From Myroides odoratus DSM 2801 (GTDB lineage Bacteria > Bacteroidota > Bacteroidia > Flavobacteriales > Flavobacteriaceae): a DNA stretch of 64,000 bases. The position numbers and the translations under genes were made by a program. Under the pieces are notes generated by a model. That model saw only the letters and a program-made list of their open reading frames with translations, was not told the DNA's origin and ran no database searches. The stretch is from positions 2,797,812 to 2,861,811 of the forward strand of contig NZ_CM001437.1 of NCBI RefSeq assembly GCF_000243275.1. Reading direction: 5' to 3'. Below are positions 35,708 through 44,227 of the stretch, one piece after another. Numbering within the stretch: position 1 is the first letter of the stretch; every line of letters begins with the position of its first letter.

Positions 35708-35860
35708 ATGGCAAAGAAAACCGTAGCTACTTTAAGAACATCTTCTAAGAAGTTGACTAAAGCAATTAAAATGGTTAGATCTCCAAAGACAGGTGCTTAC
35801 ACATTTGTTGAGTCTGTTATGGCTCCTGATTTTGTAGATGAATTCTTGAGTAAAAAGTAA
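35708..35860 (+). CDS. DUF4295 small basic protein
   Basis: A 50-residue basic protein starting MAKKTVATLRTSSKKLTKAI and ending DEFLSKK. It matches the DUF4295 family found directly after rpmG throughout Bacteroidota. A ribosome-associated role is suspected from this context only. The ATG at 35708 follows the rpmG stop by 7 bp, and a terminator lies 25 bp after its stop. Confidence 0.93.
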   Translation: MAKKTVATLRTSSKKLTKAIKMVRSPKTGAYTFVESVMAPDFVDEFLSKK

Positions 35861-35883
35861 TTTACCATTAAATATCTTGAAAA

Positions 35884-35912
35884 AAAGCTGCCTGATACAG
35901 GTAGCTTTTTTC
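35884..35912 (+). terminator. Rho-independent terminator
   Basis: AAAGCTGCCTG pairs with CAGGTAGCTTT (one G-T) around a short loop, then six Ts. It ends the ribosomal protein operon. Confidence 0.85.
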
Positions 35913-35968
35913 ATTTTTATCTAGTTTAGTTATAGCAACCGCTATAAGATGATATACTTTTATTCTTT

Positions 35969-35976
35969 ATATTTGT
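35969..35976 (+). promoter_or_regulatory. -7 element of ftsY
   Basis: TATATTTG, a perfect TAnnTTTG, 19 bp before the ftsY ATG. Confidence 0.5.
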
Positions 35977-35995
35977 ACAAACTAATAGGAACGTT

Positions 35996-36949
35996 ATGAG
36001 TTTTTTTAAAAGAATATTTTCTTCAGAAAAAAAGGAAACTTTAGATAAGGGATTAGAGAAATCTAAAACGTCTTTCTTCTCTAAATTAACCAAAGCAGTA
36101 GCCGGGAAATCTAAGGTAGACGACGATGTTTTAGATAATCTAGAAGAGGTATTAGTTACTTCTGATGTTGGAGTAAATACAACATTAAAGATTATTGAGC
36201 GCATTGAAGCAAGAGTTACCCGTGATAAATACGTTGGAACAGAGGAATTAAATCAAATCTTAAGAGAAGAAATCGCAAGTTTGTTGTCTGAAACGGCTTT
36301 GGGTGAATCGACAGAATTTGAAATTCCAAAAGATAAAAAACCATATGTTATTATGGTTGTTGGAGTAAATGGTGCTGGAAAGACGACGACCATCGGAAAA
36401 TTAGCTTATCAATTTAAAAAAGCGGGATTGAATGTGGTTTTAGGTGCAGCAGATACGTTTAGAGCAGCTGCCATTGATCAATTACAAGTTTGGGCTGATC
36501 GCGTAGGTGTGCCTATCGTTCGCCAGCAAATGGGAAGTGATCCTGCATCTGTAGCATTTGATACGTTACAATCCGCTGTAACGCAAGGAGCCGATGTTGT
36601 AATTATTGATACAGCAGGACGTTTGCACAATAAAGTGAATTTAATGAATGAGCTTTCTAAAGTGAAACGCGTAATGCAAAAAGTAATTCCAGATGCCCCT
36701 CATGATGTAATGTTGGTTTTAGATGGTTCTACTGGACAAAATGCGTTTGAGCAAGCCAAACAGTTTACTGCTGCAACAGAAGTTACTTCATTAGCTGTTA
36801 CTAAATTAGACGGTACAGCAAAAGGAGGAGTGGTGATTGGTATTTCAGACGAATTTAGAATCCCTGTTCGCTACATTGGAGTAGGGGAAGGAATTGAAGA
36901 TTTACAAGTGTTCAACAAATACGAATTCGTCGATTCGTTTTTTAAATAA
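35996..36949 (+). CDS. ftsY: signal recognition particle receptor FtsY
   Basis: A 317-residue SRP GTPase that docks ribosome-nascent chains at the membrane. Helical N domain (about 1-105), then the G domain with GVNGAGKTTTIGKLA (about 123-137), DTAGRLHNK (about 204-212) and TKLDGTAKGGV (about 266-276). The acidic A domain of E. coli FtsY is absent, as is usual in Bacteroidota. Confidence 0.97.
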   Translation: MSFFKRIFSSEKKETLDKGLEKSKTSFFSKLTKAVAGKSKVDDDVLDNLEEVLVTSDVGVNTTLKIIERIEARVTRDKYVGTEELNQILREEIASLLSETALGESTEFEIPKDKKPYVIMVVGVNGAGKTTTIGKLAYQFKKAGLNVVLGAADTFRAAAIDQLQVWADRVGVPIVRQQMGSDPASVAFDTLQSAVTQGADVVIIDTAGRLHNKVNLMNELSKVKRVMQKVIPDAPHDVMLVLDGSTGQNAFEQAKQFTAATEVTSLAVTKLDGTAKGGVVIGISDEFRIPVRYIGVGEGIEDLQVFNKYEFVDSFFK

Positions 36950-36957
36950 AATAAAGG

Positions 36958-37392
36958 ATGCGCAGTTTACACGTTTTTTTTAGCTTATGCCTTATTGTCG
37001 TTTTACAAGCTTGTCAATCTAAAGCAGATACTGAAGCAGTAAAACAACACATCTCGGGATATTGGGAAATTGAAAAAGCTCAACTACCAGATGGGACAGA
37101 AAAAGATTATACCATTAATTCGACCATTGATTATTTTGAATGGAAAGAAGATCAAACAGGGGTTCGCTTTAAAGTTGTTCCTCAGTTTAATGGAGAGTAT
37201 TTGACCAACGATATGCCAGAAGCATTTGTGATGCAAGAGAAAGATGGTGCAGTTTGGTTGCAGTACAAAACTGATTTTGCTACGTGGGAAGAACGCGTAA
37301 TCAAAGTGAGTGAGGAAAATATGGTGATGGAAAACGAAAACAAAATCAAGTATTTTTATAAAAGAGCACATCCGATTCAAATCAAAGAATAA
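36958..37392 (+). CDS. hypothetical lipoprotein
   Basis: A 144-residue lipoprotein (lipobox VLQAC, Cys near residue 19). The mature part begins ISGYWEIEKAQLPDG, a lipocalin-like opening (GxW), and continues in beta strands. It is reminiscent of small lipocalin-like Bacteroidota lipoproteins, but no exact family is recognised. It lies 8 bp after ftsY and 2 bp before the DUF721 gene. Confidence 0.8.
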   Translation: MRSLHVFFSLCLIVVLQACQSKADTEAVKQHISGYWEIEKAQLPDGTEKDYTINSTIDYFEWKEDQTGVRFKVVPQFNGEYLTNDMPEAFVMQEKDGAVWLQYKTDFATWEERVIKVSEENMVMENENKIKYFYKRAHPIQIKE

Positions 37393-37394
37393 CC

Positions 37395-37724
37395 GTGAAT
37401 AAAAACAATCCTTATAACCGCAATAAAATTAGTCCTCGTGTGCGCGAAGGCAAGGGAATATCTGAATTGTTACAGCTGTTTAGAACTGAAAACAACTTGG
37501 ATCAAGGATTGAATGAGTTTGACGTATACGAAGCTTGGAAAGCAGTGCTAGGGCCTGGTATTATTTCATACACCCAAGATGTGGCTTTTAAACGTGGAAC
37601 GTTGTATGTCAAATTATCGTCTTCTATTGTTCGGGATGAATTGAGTTACGGGAAAGATAAAATTGTGAAGATGTTAAACGAAGAATTAAAACGAGAGCTT
37701 ATCACAGCTATCGTTTTGAGATAA
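37395..37724 (+). CDS. DUF721 (DciA-like) protein
   Basis: A 109-residue protein with a GTG start directly after the lipoprotein stop. The core YEAWKAVLGPGIISYTQDVAFKRGTLYVKL and a following helix are typical of DUF721. Some members (DciA) load the replicative helicase DnaB, and that role is plausible here but not shown. A terminator follows. Confidence 0.85.
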   Translation: MNKNNPYNRNKISPRVREGKGISELLQLFRTENNLDQGLNEFDVYEAWKAVLGPGIISYTQDVAFKRGTLYVKLSSSIVRDELSYGKDKIVKMLNEELKRELITAIVLR

Positions 37725-37732
37725 AAATAACA

Positions 37733-37768
37733 AAGCGACAAAGATGAAAATTTCTTGTCGCTTTTTTT
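37733..37768 (+). terminator. Rho-independent terminator
   Basis: AAAGCGACAAGA-like arm (37733-37745) pairs with TTCTTGTCGCTTT (37753-37765) with one bulge, then Ts. Confidence 0.82.
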
Positions 37769-37776
37769 AAATTTAA

Positions 37777-37800
37777 ATAAAAGACTTTTTTGTCTTCTAT
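37777..37800. promoter_or_regulatory. candidate Rrf2/NsrR operator before the Rrf2 gene
   Basis: ATAAAAGAC-TTTTTT-GTCTTCTAT, an inverted repeat with one mismatch per nine-base arm. It lies just upstream of the -7 element TATCTTTG (37815-37822), covering the -33 region, so binding would repress the gene. Related 24-bp sites precede norB and nirK. Confidence 0.72.
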
Positions 37801-37814
37801 TTAAAAAAATAGTT

Positions 37815-37822
37815 TATCTTTG
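37815..37822 (+). promoter_or_regulatory. -7 element of the Rrf2 gene
   Basis: TATCTTTG matches TAnnTTTG, 18 bp before the ATG at 37841. Confidence 0.6.
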
Positions 37823-37840
37823 TAGAGTAAAATTGAAGGT

Positions 37841-38275
37841 ATGTTTTCAAAAGCTTGTGAATACGCGATTCGTTCGGTTGTTTTTATTGCAGTATCATCA
37901 CTGGAAGAAACGCGTGTAGGGTTTAAAGAAATTGCAAAAGAAATAGATGCTCCAGAAGCATTTGTCGCTAAGATTTTACAAAAGTTAGTCAAAGGCGGGA
38001 TCATTGAATCAATGAAAGGAGCAGGAGGGGGATTTGAAATACCCGTGCAGGAACTGGAGCATATTAAACTGTGTGAAGTCGTCAATGTTATAGATGGTGA
38101 TTCGATTTATAAAGGTTGTGGATTAGGCTTAGCACAATGTTCCGAGACACATCCTTGTCCAGTACATTTTAAATTCAAATCGATTCGCAATGAGCTAAAG
38201 CAAATGTTAGAAACAACGTCCTTGAAAGAGTTAGCCAATGGTACCAAGTCTGGTGATACTTTTTTAAAGATATAA
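37841..38275 (+). CDS. Rrf2-family regulator, NsrR-like
   Basis: A 144-residue winged-helix repressor. The N-terminus MFSKACEYAIRSVVFIA and KEIDAPEAFVAKILQKLVKGGIIES (about 33-57) are the Rrf2 recognition region. Three Cys in GCGLGLAQCSETHPCPVH (about 90-107) could hold a [4Fe-4S] or [2Fe-2S] cluster as in NsrR or IscR. Its location beside norB-ric, and the shared inverted-repeat operator before itself, norB and nirK, point to an NO-sensing repressor. NsrR-type function is inference; the Cys spacing (C-x6-C-x5-C) is not identical to E. coli NsrR. Confidence 0.9.
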   Translation: MFSKACEYAIRSVVFIAVSSLEETRVGFKEIAKEIDAPEAFVAKILQKLVKGGIIESMKGAGGGFEIPVQELEHIKLCEVVNVIDGDSIYKGCGLGLAQCSETHPCPVHFKFKSIRNELKQMLETTSLKELANGTKSGDTFLKI

Positions 38276-38280
38276 ATGTA

Positions 38281-38305
38281 GGAGGGAACGAGATTCCCTT
38301 TTTTT
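38281..38305 (+). terminator. short terminator after the Rrf2 gene
   Basis: GGGAA (38284-38288) pairs with TTCCC (38294-38298), followed by seven Ts. The stem is short. It separates the regulator from norB. Confidence 0.55.
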
Positions 38306-38313
38306 AAAACTAA

Positions 38314-38337
38314 ATAAAGGATAAAAAAGTCTTCTAT
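38314..38337. promoter_or_regulatory. candidate Rrf2/NsrR operator before norB
   Basis: ATAAAGGAT-AAAAAA-GTCTTCTAT. The right arm is identical to the sites at 37777 and 46513, the spacing is the same, and the left arm has three mismatches. It ends 9 bp before the norB ATG, so it overlaps the transcription start region. Confidence 0.68.
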
Positions 38338-38346
38338 TTTAATGGT

Positions 38347-40593
38347 ATGAATATAAGTCAAAGAAAATTATGGATAGCCTTTACGGTAGTAATGGTATTC
38401 TCCTTCGGGGTACTCGGTTATTTTGGTATAGAAATTTATCAAGAAGCACCTCCGGTGCCTACAGAAGTTAGAACGAATGATGGACAAGTAGTGCTTGTTG
38501 CAAGTGATATTAAAGATGGCCAAAATGTTTGGCAAAGTATTGGAGGGCAAGAAGTAGGTTCTATTTGGGGACATGGAGCTTACGTTGCCCCTGATTGGAC
38601 CGCTGATTATTTGCATAGAGAAGCGCTGTTTTTGTTGGATTATTACGCACAAGAGGAATATGGTAAAACATACGAAGCAGCAAGCAAAGAGGAACAGGCG
38701 TTCTTGCAAGCGCGTTTACAAGGGATGATTCGCTCGAATACCTATGATAAAGTAACGGGTGTTTTAACGATTACGCCAGAAAGAAATCAAGCGCGTTTGT
38801 ATCTTGAAGAGTATTATAGCAAGTTATTTACCGATGATCCTGCTTTTGATCAGTTGCGCAAAGATTATGCAATTCCCAATAATTCCATTAAAGATGTAGC
38901 TCGAATGAAGCAGATGAATGCTTTCTTCTTTTGGGCAACATGGGCAACAGTAACGAATAGACCCGATAGCGAGGTAAGTTATACGCATAACTGGCCCGCA
39001 GATGATCTAGTGGGAAATAAAGCGACAACGCCTTTATTAGCTTGGTCAGGGGTGAGTATTATTCTGCTGATTTTCGCTGTAGGGGTTCTGGTGTACTATC
39101 ACGTAGCCTCAAAGAGAGAAGAGGAAGAATTAGTCCCTGTAGATGATCCTGTTTCTAATGGAGTAACCACAAAGAGTATGACGAGACTCAAAAAGTATTT
39201 TTGGGTAGTCAGTTTGCTGATGTTACTTCAAGTGGGATTGGGAATTATCACGGCACACTATGGGGTAGAAGGACAAGGTTTGTATGGTATTCCTTTGGAT
39301 CAAATACTGCCTTATTCTGTTACGCGAACTTGGCATACGCAATTGGCTATTTTTTGGATTGCAACCGCTTGGTTGGGGACAGGATTATATATTGCACCAG
39401 CTGTAGGAGGAAAAGATCCCAAGTACCAAGTGTTTGGTGTAGACTTTTTATTTGTTGCCTTGCTGATTATTGTGCTAGGGTCTATGGTAGGGCAGTGGTT
39501 TGGTATCATGCAAAAGTTAGATCTCGTACAAAACTTCTGGTTTGGACATCAAGGATACGAATATGTTGATTTAGGGCGTTTTTGGCAACTCTTCTTGTTT
39601 GTGGGGCTCTTCTTATGGCTAGCGCTTATGATTAGACCTTTAATACCCGTTTTAAGAGCAAAAGGAAGTCAACGCAACCTCATTGTACTGTTTCTTATTT
39701 CTTGTGGTGCAATTGCCTTGTTTTACGGTGCAGGGTTAATGTGGGGAAGACAAACCAACCTAGCAATAGCAGAATACTGGAGATGGTGGGTCGTGCATTT
39801 ATGGGTAGAAGGATTCTTTGAAGTATTTGCAACGGTTGTATTGGCCTTCTTATTTGTGCGAATGGGCTTGATTAAAACTAAAACAGCAACAAATGGGGCT
39901 CTATTTTCTACGATTATCTTTATGTCAGGGGGAATTATTGGAACGTTTCACCACTTGTATTTCTCCGGAACACCAACGGCAGTAATGGCATTAGGAGCAA
40001 CATTCAGTGCATTGGAAGTAGTGCCATTAACACTCATAGGATATGAGGCGTATGAAAATTATAAAATCTCAACGCATAAAGGATGGTTACAAGATTATAA
40101 ATGGCCTGTTTACTTTATGGTAGCCGTAGCGTTTTGGAATTTCTTGGGTGCAGGAGTGTTCGGATTTATTATTAACCCACCAATAGCACTATACTATGTT
40201 CAAGGATTGAATACAACGCCACTACATGGACATACGGCTTTGTTTGGTGTGTATGGTATGTTGGGAATCGGATTGATGTTATTTGTCTTACGCAGCATGT
40301 ACAGAGAAGTACAATGGAATGATAAATTATTGAAAATAGGCTTTTGGGGACTGAATTTAGGTTTATTACTCATGGCGTTATTAAGTCTGTTGCCTATTGG
40401 TATATGGCAGGCAATCGAAAGTATTCAACACGGTATGTGGTATGCGCGTTCAAGTGAGTTAATGCAATTACCTGCGATGAATACCCTAAAATGGTTAAGA
40501 ACAATTGGAGATGTAATATTCACTATTGGGATTTTTGCAATCGTCCTATTCATATTTAAATTAACATTAAAAAAAAGCAAGCATGAAAAATAG
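38347..40593 (+). CDS. norB: quinol-dependent nitric oxide reductase (qNor)
   Basis: A 748-residue single-subunit NO reductase that reduces 2 NO to N2O with quinol electrons. An N-terminal span and periplasmic domain (about 1-220, DGQNVWQSIGGQEVGSIWGH) replace the NorC subunit. A haem-copper-oxidase-like core follows with TRTWHTQLAIFWIATAWLG, WWVVHLWVEGFFEVFATV, GTFHHLYFSGTP and LHGHTALFGVYG supplying haem and FeB ligands. The length matches qNor. It overlaps the RIC gene by 11 bp, tying NO reduction to damage repair. Confidence 0.97.
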   Translation: MNISQRKLWIAFTVVMVFSFGVLGYFGIEIYQEAPPVPTEVRTNDGQVVLVASDIKDGQNVWQSIGGQEVGSIWGHGAYVAPDWTADYLHREALFLLDYYAQEEYGKTYEAASKEEQAFLQARLQGMIRSNTYDKVTGVLTITPERNQARLYLEEYYSKLFTDDPAFDQLRKDYAIPNNSIKDVARMKQMNAFFFWATWATVTNRPDSEVSYTHNWPADDLVGNKATTPLLAWSGVSIILLIFAVGVLVYYHVASKREEEELVPVDDPVSNGVTTKSMTRLKKYFWVVSLLMLLQVGLGIITAHYGVEGQGLYGIPLDQILPYSVTRTWHTQLAIFWIATAWLGTGLYIAPAVGGKDPKYQVFGVDFLFVALLIIVLGSMVGQWFGIMQKLDLVQNFWFGHQGYEYVDLGRFWQLFLFVGLFLWLALMIRPLIPVLRAKGSQRNLIVLFLISCGAIALFYGAGLMWGRQTNLAIAEYWRWWVVHLWVEGFFEVFATVVLAFLFVRMGLIKTKTATNGALFSTIIFMSGGIIGTFHHLYFSGTPTAVMALGATFSALEVVPLTLIGYEAYENYKISTHKGWLQDYKWPVYFMVAVAFWNFLGAGVFGFIINPPIALYYVQGLNTTPLHGHTALFGVYGMLGIGLMLFVLRSMYREVQWNDKLLKIGFWGLNLGLLLMALLSLLPIGIWQAIESIQHGMWYARSSELMQLPAMNTLKWLRTIGDVIFTIGIFAIVLFIFKLTLKKSKHEK

Positions 40594-41296
40594 AACAATA
40601 GGCTCATTTGTAGCAGAAGATTTTAGAACAGCAGCAGTCTTCAATAAATACGGAATTGATTTTTGCTGTAAAGGTGGACGTACTCTAGATGAAGTATGTG
40701 AGAAAAAAGCAGTAGATGCGGAAGAATTGATGGGCGAATTAGAACGTCTATTAAGCCAACAAGCGGAAAATAATATTGATTTTAGACATTGGCCGTTAGA
40801 TTTATTAGCGGATTACATTGAAAAAACACATCACCGTTATGTAGAAGAAAAGATTCCTGTGCTCTTACAGTTTTTAAATAAGCTAAGCAAAGTTCACGGA
40901 GAGAGACATCCAGAACTATATGAAATCAATGAGTTGTTTATTGGTTGTGCGCAAGAACTAAGTCAACATTTGAAAAAGGAAGAATTAGTATTATTTCCTT
41001 TTGTACGTAAAATGGTAGCAGCAACGATTACGGGACAACCAATTGAAGCTCCTCATTTTGGGACTGTTGAGAATCCAGTAGCGATGATGATGCATGAACA
41101 CGATGGGGAAGGCGAACGATTCCGAAAAATCGCAGCTTTGTCCGATAACTATACTCCTCCAGCAGATGCTTGTAATACGTACAAGGTAACATATGCCATG
41201 TTGAAAGAGTTTGAAGAAGACTTACACAAACACATTCACTTAGAAAATAATATTCTGTTTCCTAGTGCAATTGTATTAGAACATAAAATGAACTAA
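40583..41296 (+). CDS. ric: iron-sulfur cluster repair di-iron protein (RIC/ScdA)
   Basis: A 237-residue hemerythrin-like protein that repairs iron-sulfur clusters damaged by NO or oxidants. The N-terminal ScdA domain has GIDFCCKGG (Cys28-Cys29). The hemerythrin fold follows with HWPLDLLADYIEKTHHRYV (about 70-88), HLKKEELVLFPFV, MMHEHDGEGERF and HKHIHLENNILFP supplying His/Glu iron ligands. It overlaps the end of norB, so expression is translationally coupled. Confidence 0.95.
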   Translation: MKNRTIGSFVAEDFRTAAVFNKYGIDFCCKGGRTLDEVCEKKAVDAEELMGELERLLSQQAENNIDFRHWPLDLLADYIEKTHHRYVEEKIPVLLQFLNKLSKVHGERHPELYEINELFIGCAQELSQHLKKEELVLFPFVRKMVAATITGQPIEAPHFGTVENPVAMMMHEHDGEGERFRKIAALSDNYTPPADACNTYKVTYAMLKEFEEDLHKHIHLENNILFPSAIVLEHKMN

Positions 41297-41316
41297 CAAA
41301 TAAATGAAATAGCAGC

Positions 41317-41353
41317 AGAAGTGTCTCCCTAAAACGAGGCACTTCTTGTTTTA
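41317..41353 (+). terminator. Rho-independent terminator
   Basis: AGAAGTGTCTC (41317-41327) pairs with GAGGCACTTCT (41336-41346) with one G-T, then TGTTTT. It ends norB-ric. Confidence 0.8.
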
Positions 41354-41409
41354 AAAATAAAATATTCTCCTTATTTTAGTAGGAGCAGTTTCGTTGTAAA
41401 GCATACATT

Positions 41410-41865
41410 ATGAGTGAAATCCATCTTTTATTGATTCTCCATTTACTCGGTGCTACCATTTGGGTAGGTGGACATATTTTGTTGTGTGTTATTATATTAC
41501 CTCAAGTTTGGAAGGAACAAGCCGTGGAGAAACTATTTGCTTTTGAAAGTAGATATGAATGGATAGGTATGCCTGCCTTATTGGTGATGTTGATTACAGG
41601 TGTGCGTATGGCGTACCTTTACAATGTAAAAATAGCAAATTGGTTTGCTTTTGAAACCCCAATTGAACGCGTTATATCACTTAAATTAAGCCTGTTAATT
41701 GGTATTGTTATACTTGCGTTAAGCGCCCAGTTTTACGTATTGCCTCGTTTGAAAACGGATATTAAAAAATTACCGCTAATGGCCTTTCATATGATTACAG
41801 TAACCCTGATTAGCTTAGCGATGTTAATCTTAGGCAGTTTTGTGCGATACGGCGGGATCGCATAA
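41410..41865 (+). CDS. CopD-like membrane protein
   Basis: A 151-residue protein with four predicted membrane spans. LHLLGATIWVGGHILL (about 10-25) and the following His are typical of the CopD/YcnJ-like membrane domain, possibly binding haem or copper. VLMLITGVRMAYLY and LKLSLLIGIVILALSAQF form other spans. Its position between NO reductase and the copper nitrite reductase suggests copper handling, which is inference. It converges on the HxlR gene with only 4 bp between them. Confidence 0.78.
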   Translation: MSEIHLLLILHLLGATIWVGGHILLCVIILPQVWKEQAVEKLFAFESRYEWIGMPALLVMLITGVRMAYLYNVKIANWFAFETPIERVISLKLSLLIGIVILALSAQFYVLPRLKTDIKKLPLMAFHMITVTLISLAMLILGSFVRYGGIA

Positions 41866-41869
41866 TCAC

Positions 41870-42241
41870 TTATTTTGTTTCTTCTTGAAACGCTCGATGC
41901 TTTGCTCCCCATTGTTCTAAAGCTGGCCATATCGGAAGTAAATCTTGTGCAATAGAAGTCAAGGTGTATTCTACACGCGGTGGGACTTCAGCAAATACTT
42001 GTCGATGAATAAGCTGATCCGTTTCTAATTCTTTTAATTGAAGCGTAAGCATGCGATCCGTGATTCCGTGAACTTTTTCTTTTAATTCGCTAAATCGCAA
42101 TACTTCGTATTCCGCTAGTGTGAATAAAATCATCATTTTCCAACGTCCGCCTATTTTACAAATCGTATAGATCGCATCACAATTCGTGGTGATGAAATCT
42201 CGATTGATACTATTGGTTGAATTTTCTTTTCTCTTTGCCAT
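41870..42241 (-). CDS. HxlR-family transcriptional regulator
   Basis: A 123-residue winged-helix protein. CDAIYTICKIGGRWKMMILFTL (about 20-41), FSELKEKVHGITDRMLTLQLKELE (about 50-73) and VEYTLTSIAQDLLPI are family hallmarks. The Cys near residue 20 is where redox-sensing HxlR proteins often carry one. It is divergent from an MFS exporter gene, which it probably controls. Confidence 0.92.
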   Translation of the reverse strand: MAKRKENSTNSINRDFITTNCDAIYTICKIGGRWKMMILFTLAEYEVLRFSELKEKVHGITDRMLTLQLKELETDQLIHRQVFAEVPPRVEYTLTSIAQDLLPIWPALEQWGAKHRAFQEETK

Positions 42242-42380
42242 GACTTACAAAATTGTTAGTTACTCACATTAGAGGACGGACTAGTTTCCAAATCCTTCTC
42301 GTTTTATTTTTGTCCAAAATCAATACAAGGCAACTACATATGAATTGCGTTGTCTGTACAAAAGTATAACGATTATTTTT

Positions 42381-43523
42381 ATGAAAAAATATGCTTATGT
42401 AGGAGCTCTGGGTTTATGGAGCATTATTACAACTGAATTTGGTGTAATTGGAGTATTACCGCAAATTGCATCTCATTACCAAATTTCGATTGATCAAGCG
42501 AGTTGGTTATTGAGTGGTTTTGCTTTAGTTATCGCCTTGTTTGGGCCTTTTATGACTATTCTTACCGCTCGTATGGATAAAAAGAAAATAATGTTGTTCG
42601 CTATAGCGTTATTTGCGAGTACTAGTTTCTTTTCTATTTTTCTACCTTCTTTTGGAATTTTAATGCTATTGCGGATGATTCCTGCTTTGCTTCAGCCAGT
42701 ATACATAGCCAATGCATTAGCTGTAGCGGTAAATACTAGCCCAAAAGAAGAAGCAAGTAATCGAATGAGTATCGTTTTTAGTGGCATAACCATTGCCTCT
42801 TTTACTACAATACCTTTAGCTACCTATTGGACAAATATAGTGGGTTTACAAGCCATTTTTATGATCCAAACGATAATCAGTACACTTGCATTTATTGCCA
42901 TCTATTTTGTATTGCCATCTGTTGCTGGAGAGGATAACAAGATTACTGTCGGAACATTAAGCGTTTTGAAACAAGCTTCCTTTCTGCGTAGTGCCCTTGT
43001 AAACTTATTTATTATTGCAATGTGGTTTAGTGTATATAGTTATTTTGCTGATTACCTCAACAAAGAAAAAGGAATGTCGGGAGTAGAGGTAAGTAGTATG
43101 ATTTTACTTTTCGGTGTAGTGGGAGTAGTAGCCATGTACTTGGGCGGTAAAATGCTAACCAAAGGTGTTGTTTTTAGTAATGCCTTTTATGTACTAGGTG
43201 CTGCTTGTATAGCTGTATTGCTTTATGCATCAGGGAGTAATCTATTGCTTACAACTGGTTTAGTCGTTATTTGGAGTTTGTTCTATACACCTGTTTTTCT
43301 TCAGGTTACTGCTTTTTTACAACGTACAACGGCAATCCCTTTTGAATTAGGGAGTAGTCTTGCTACTTCTTTGGGAAATCTTGGTATTGCGCTGGGAACT
43401 TTTGTAGGAGGAAAAGTCATAGCAAGTTATGGGTTGCATTATGTACCCTTAGTTATGCTTGGATTTGCAGGAATAAGCTTGATTTTTATCTTGTTGGTCT
43501 TTAGGAAAAACAAGTTACAATAG
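42381..43523 (+). CDS. MFS transporter (AraJ/drug-efflux type)
   Basis: A 380-residue, 12-span major facilitator. The start at 42381 (MKKYAYVGALGLWSIITTEF) fits better than the upstream TTG. TEFGVIGVLPQIA, the DQASWLLSGFALVIALFGP segment and TARMDKKK (loop 2-3) are typical of AraJ/NepI-type exporters. The substrate is unknown. The gene is divergent from the HxlR regulator, an arrangement usual for inducible efflux. An inverted repeat follows. Confidence 0.88.
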   Translation: MKKYAYVGALGLWSIITTEFGVIGVLPQIASHYQISIDQASWLLSGFALVIALFGPFMTILTARMDKKKIMLFAIALFASTSFFSIFLPSFGILMLLRMIPALLQPVYIANALAVAVNTSPKEEASNRMSIVFSGITIASFTTIPLATYWTNIVGLQAIFMIQTIISTLAFIAIYFVLPSVAGEDNKITVGTLSVLKQASFLRSALVNLFIIAMWFSVYSYFADYLNKEKGMSGVEVSSMILLFGVVGVVAMYLGGKMLTKGVVFSNAFYVLGAACIAVLLYASGSNLLLTTGLVVIWSLFYTPVFLQVTAFLQRTTAIPFELGSSLATSLGNLGIALGTFVGGKVIASYGLHYVPLVMLGFAGISLIFILLVFRKNKLQ

Positions 43524-43525
43524 AA

Positions 43526-43565
43526 ATACTGCTCTTGCTATATCAGTAGCAGTGTAGAGCAGTAT
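43526..43565. terminator. inverted repeat between convergent genes
   Basis: ATACTGCTCT (43526-43535) pairs with AGAGCAGTAT (43556-43565) across 20 bases, which themselves include a GCTA...TAGC pairing. There is no long T run, so it is a weak or bidirectional terminator. Confidence 0.6.
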
Positions 43566-43589
43566 ATTCTCGAATTAATAATTAACATC

Positions 43590-44216
43590 TTATGGAATTA
43601 AAGCAATTTGCTTTTCAATTTCTTTAATCGTCGGTTCATAATCGATACCAAGACCTTCTTGTTGATAATCGAGTTCTCCTTTTGTATTAAATACACTGAT
43701 AATATTAGAATGAGAAAAATCAATAGGTGATATTTTCTTGTAGTTGACTGCTAATGTAGCTGCAAATTCTCGGGTATTATCTTCTGAAGAACGCAGGAAA
43801 AGCCATTGATTGTCGTCCATTTTATTCTCTTTGGCAAAAGCCTTTAATCGCTCTGGCGTATCCACTTCGGGGTCAATACTCACCAAAACATATTTTACGT
43901 TCTCTTTGTTTTTGCCAGTCACTTTGTCTTCAATATGACGCATATCTGCTACCAATCGAGGACAAGCGGCTTTGCAAGAGGTGTAAATCATCACCATAAC
44001 CAAGACATTTCCTTGAAGTTCTTTGAGTTCAATCGTTTTCCCTTCCTGAGTGGTCCAGGTAGAGGGAAGATTGTAAATCGATAACTCAGAGATCTCCTCG
44101 GTTGTGGTATTTGTTGTTGTCATAGTAGCCGAATCCTGTTCCGCTGTGTTTGTTTTTTTACAGTTGTAAAACAATACCGTGATACAAGTAAGTAAAAAGA
44201 GGGAAAACTTTTTCAT
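43590..44216 (-). CDS. SCO1/SenC-family copper chaperone lipoprotein
   Basis: A 208-residue thioredoxin-like protein. The copper-binding pair is in TSCKAACPRL (CxxxC, about 85-92), with the distal His in DFSHSN near residue 166. The signal FLLTCITVLFYNC suggests a lipoprotein. The frame is open to 44246, but the ATG at 44216 (MKKFSLFLLT) starts the signal peptide and removes an overlap with the upstream gene. It is the last gene of the nirK operon and is likely to deliver copper to NirK. Confidence 0.93.
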   Translation of the reverse strand: MKKFSLFLLTCITVLFYNCKKTNTAEQDSATMTTTNTTTEEISELSIYNLPSTWTTQEGKTIELKELQGNVLVMVMIYTSCKAACPRLVADMRHIEDKVTGKNKENVKYVLVSIDPEVDTPERLKAFAKENKMDDNQWLFLRSSEDNTREFAATLAVNYKKISPIDFSHSNIISVFNTKGELDYQQEGLGIDYEPTIKEIEKQIALIP

Positions 44217-44227
44217 AAGAATATTTT

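Noticed and set aside
42345..42380. Upstream TTG start for the MFS gene
   Set aside because: The ATG at 42381 gives a normal first span; the upstream residues are not typical of the family.
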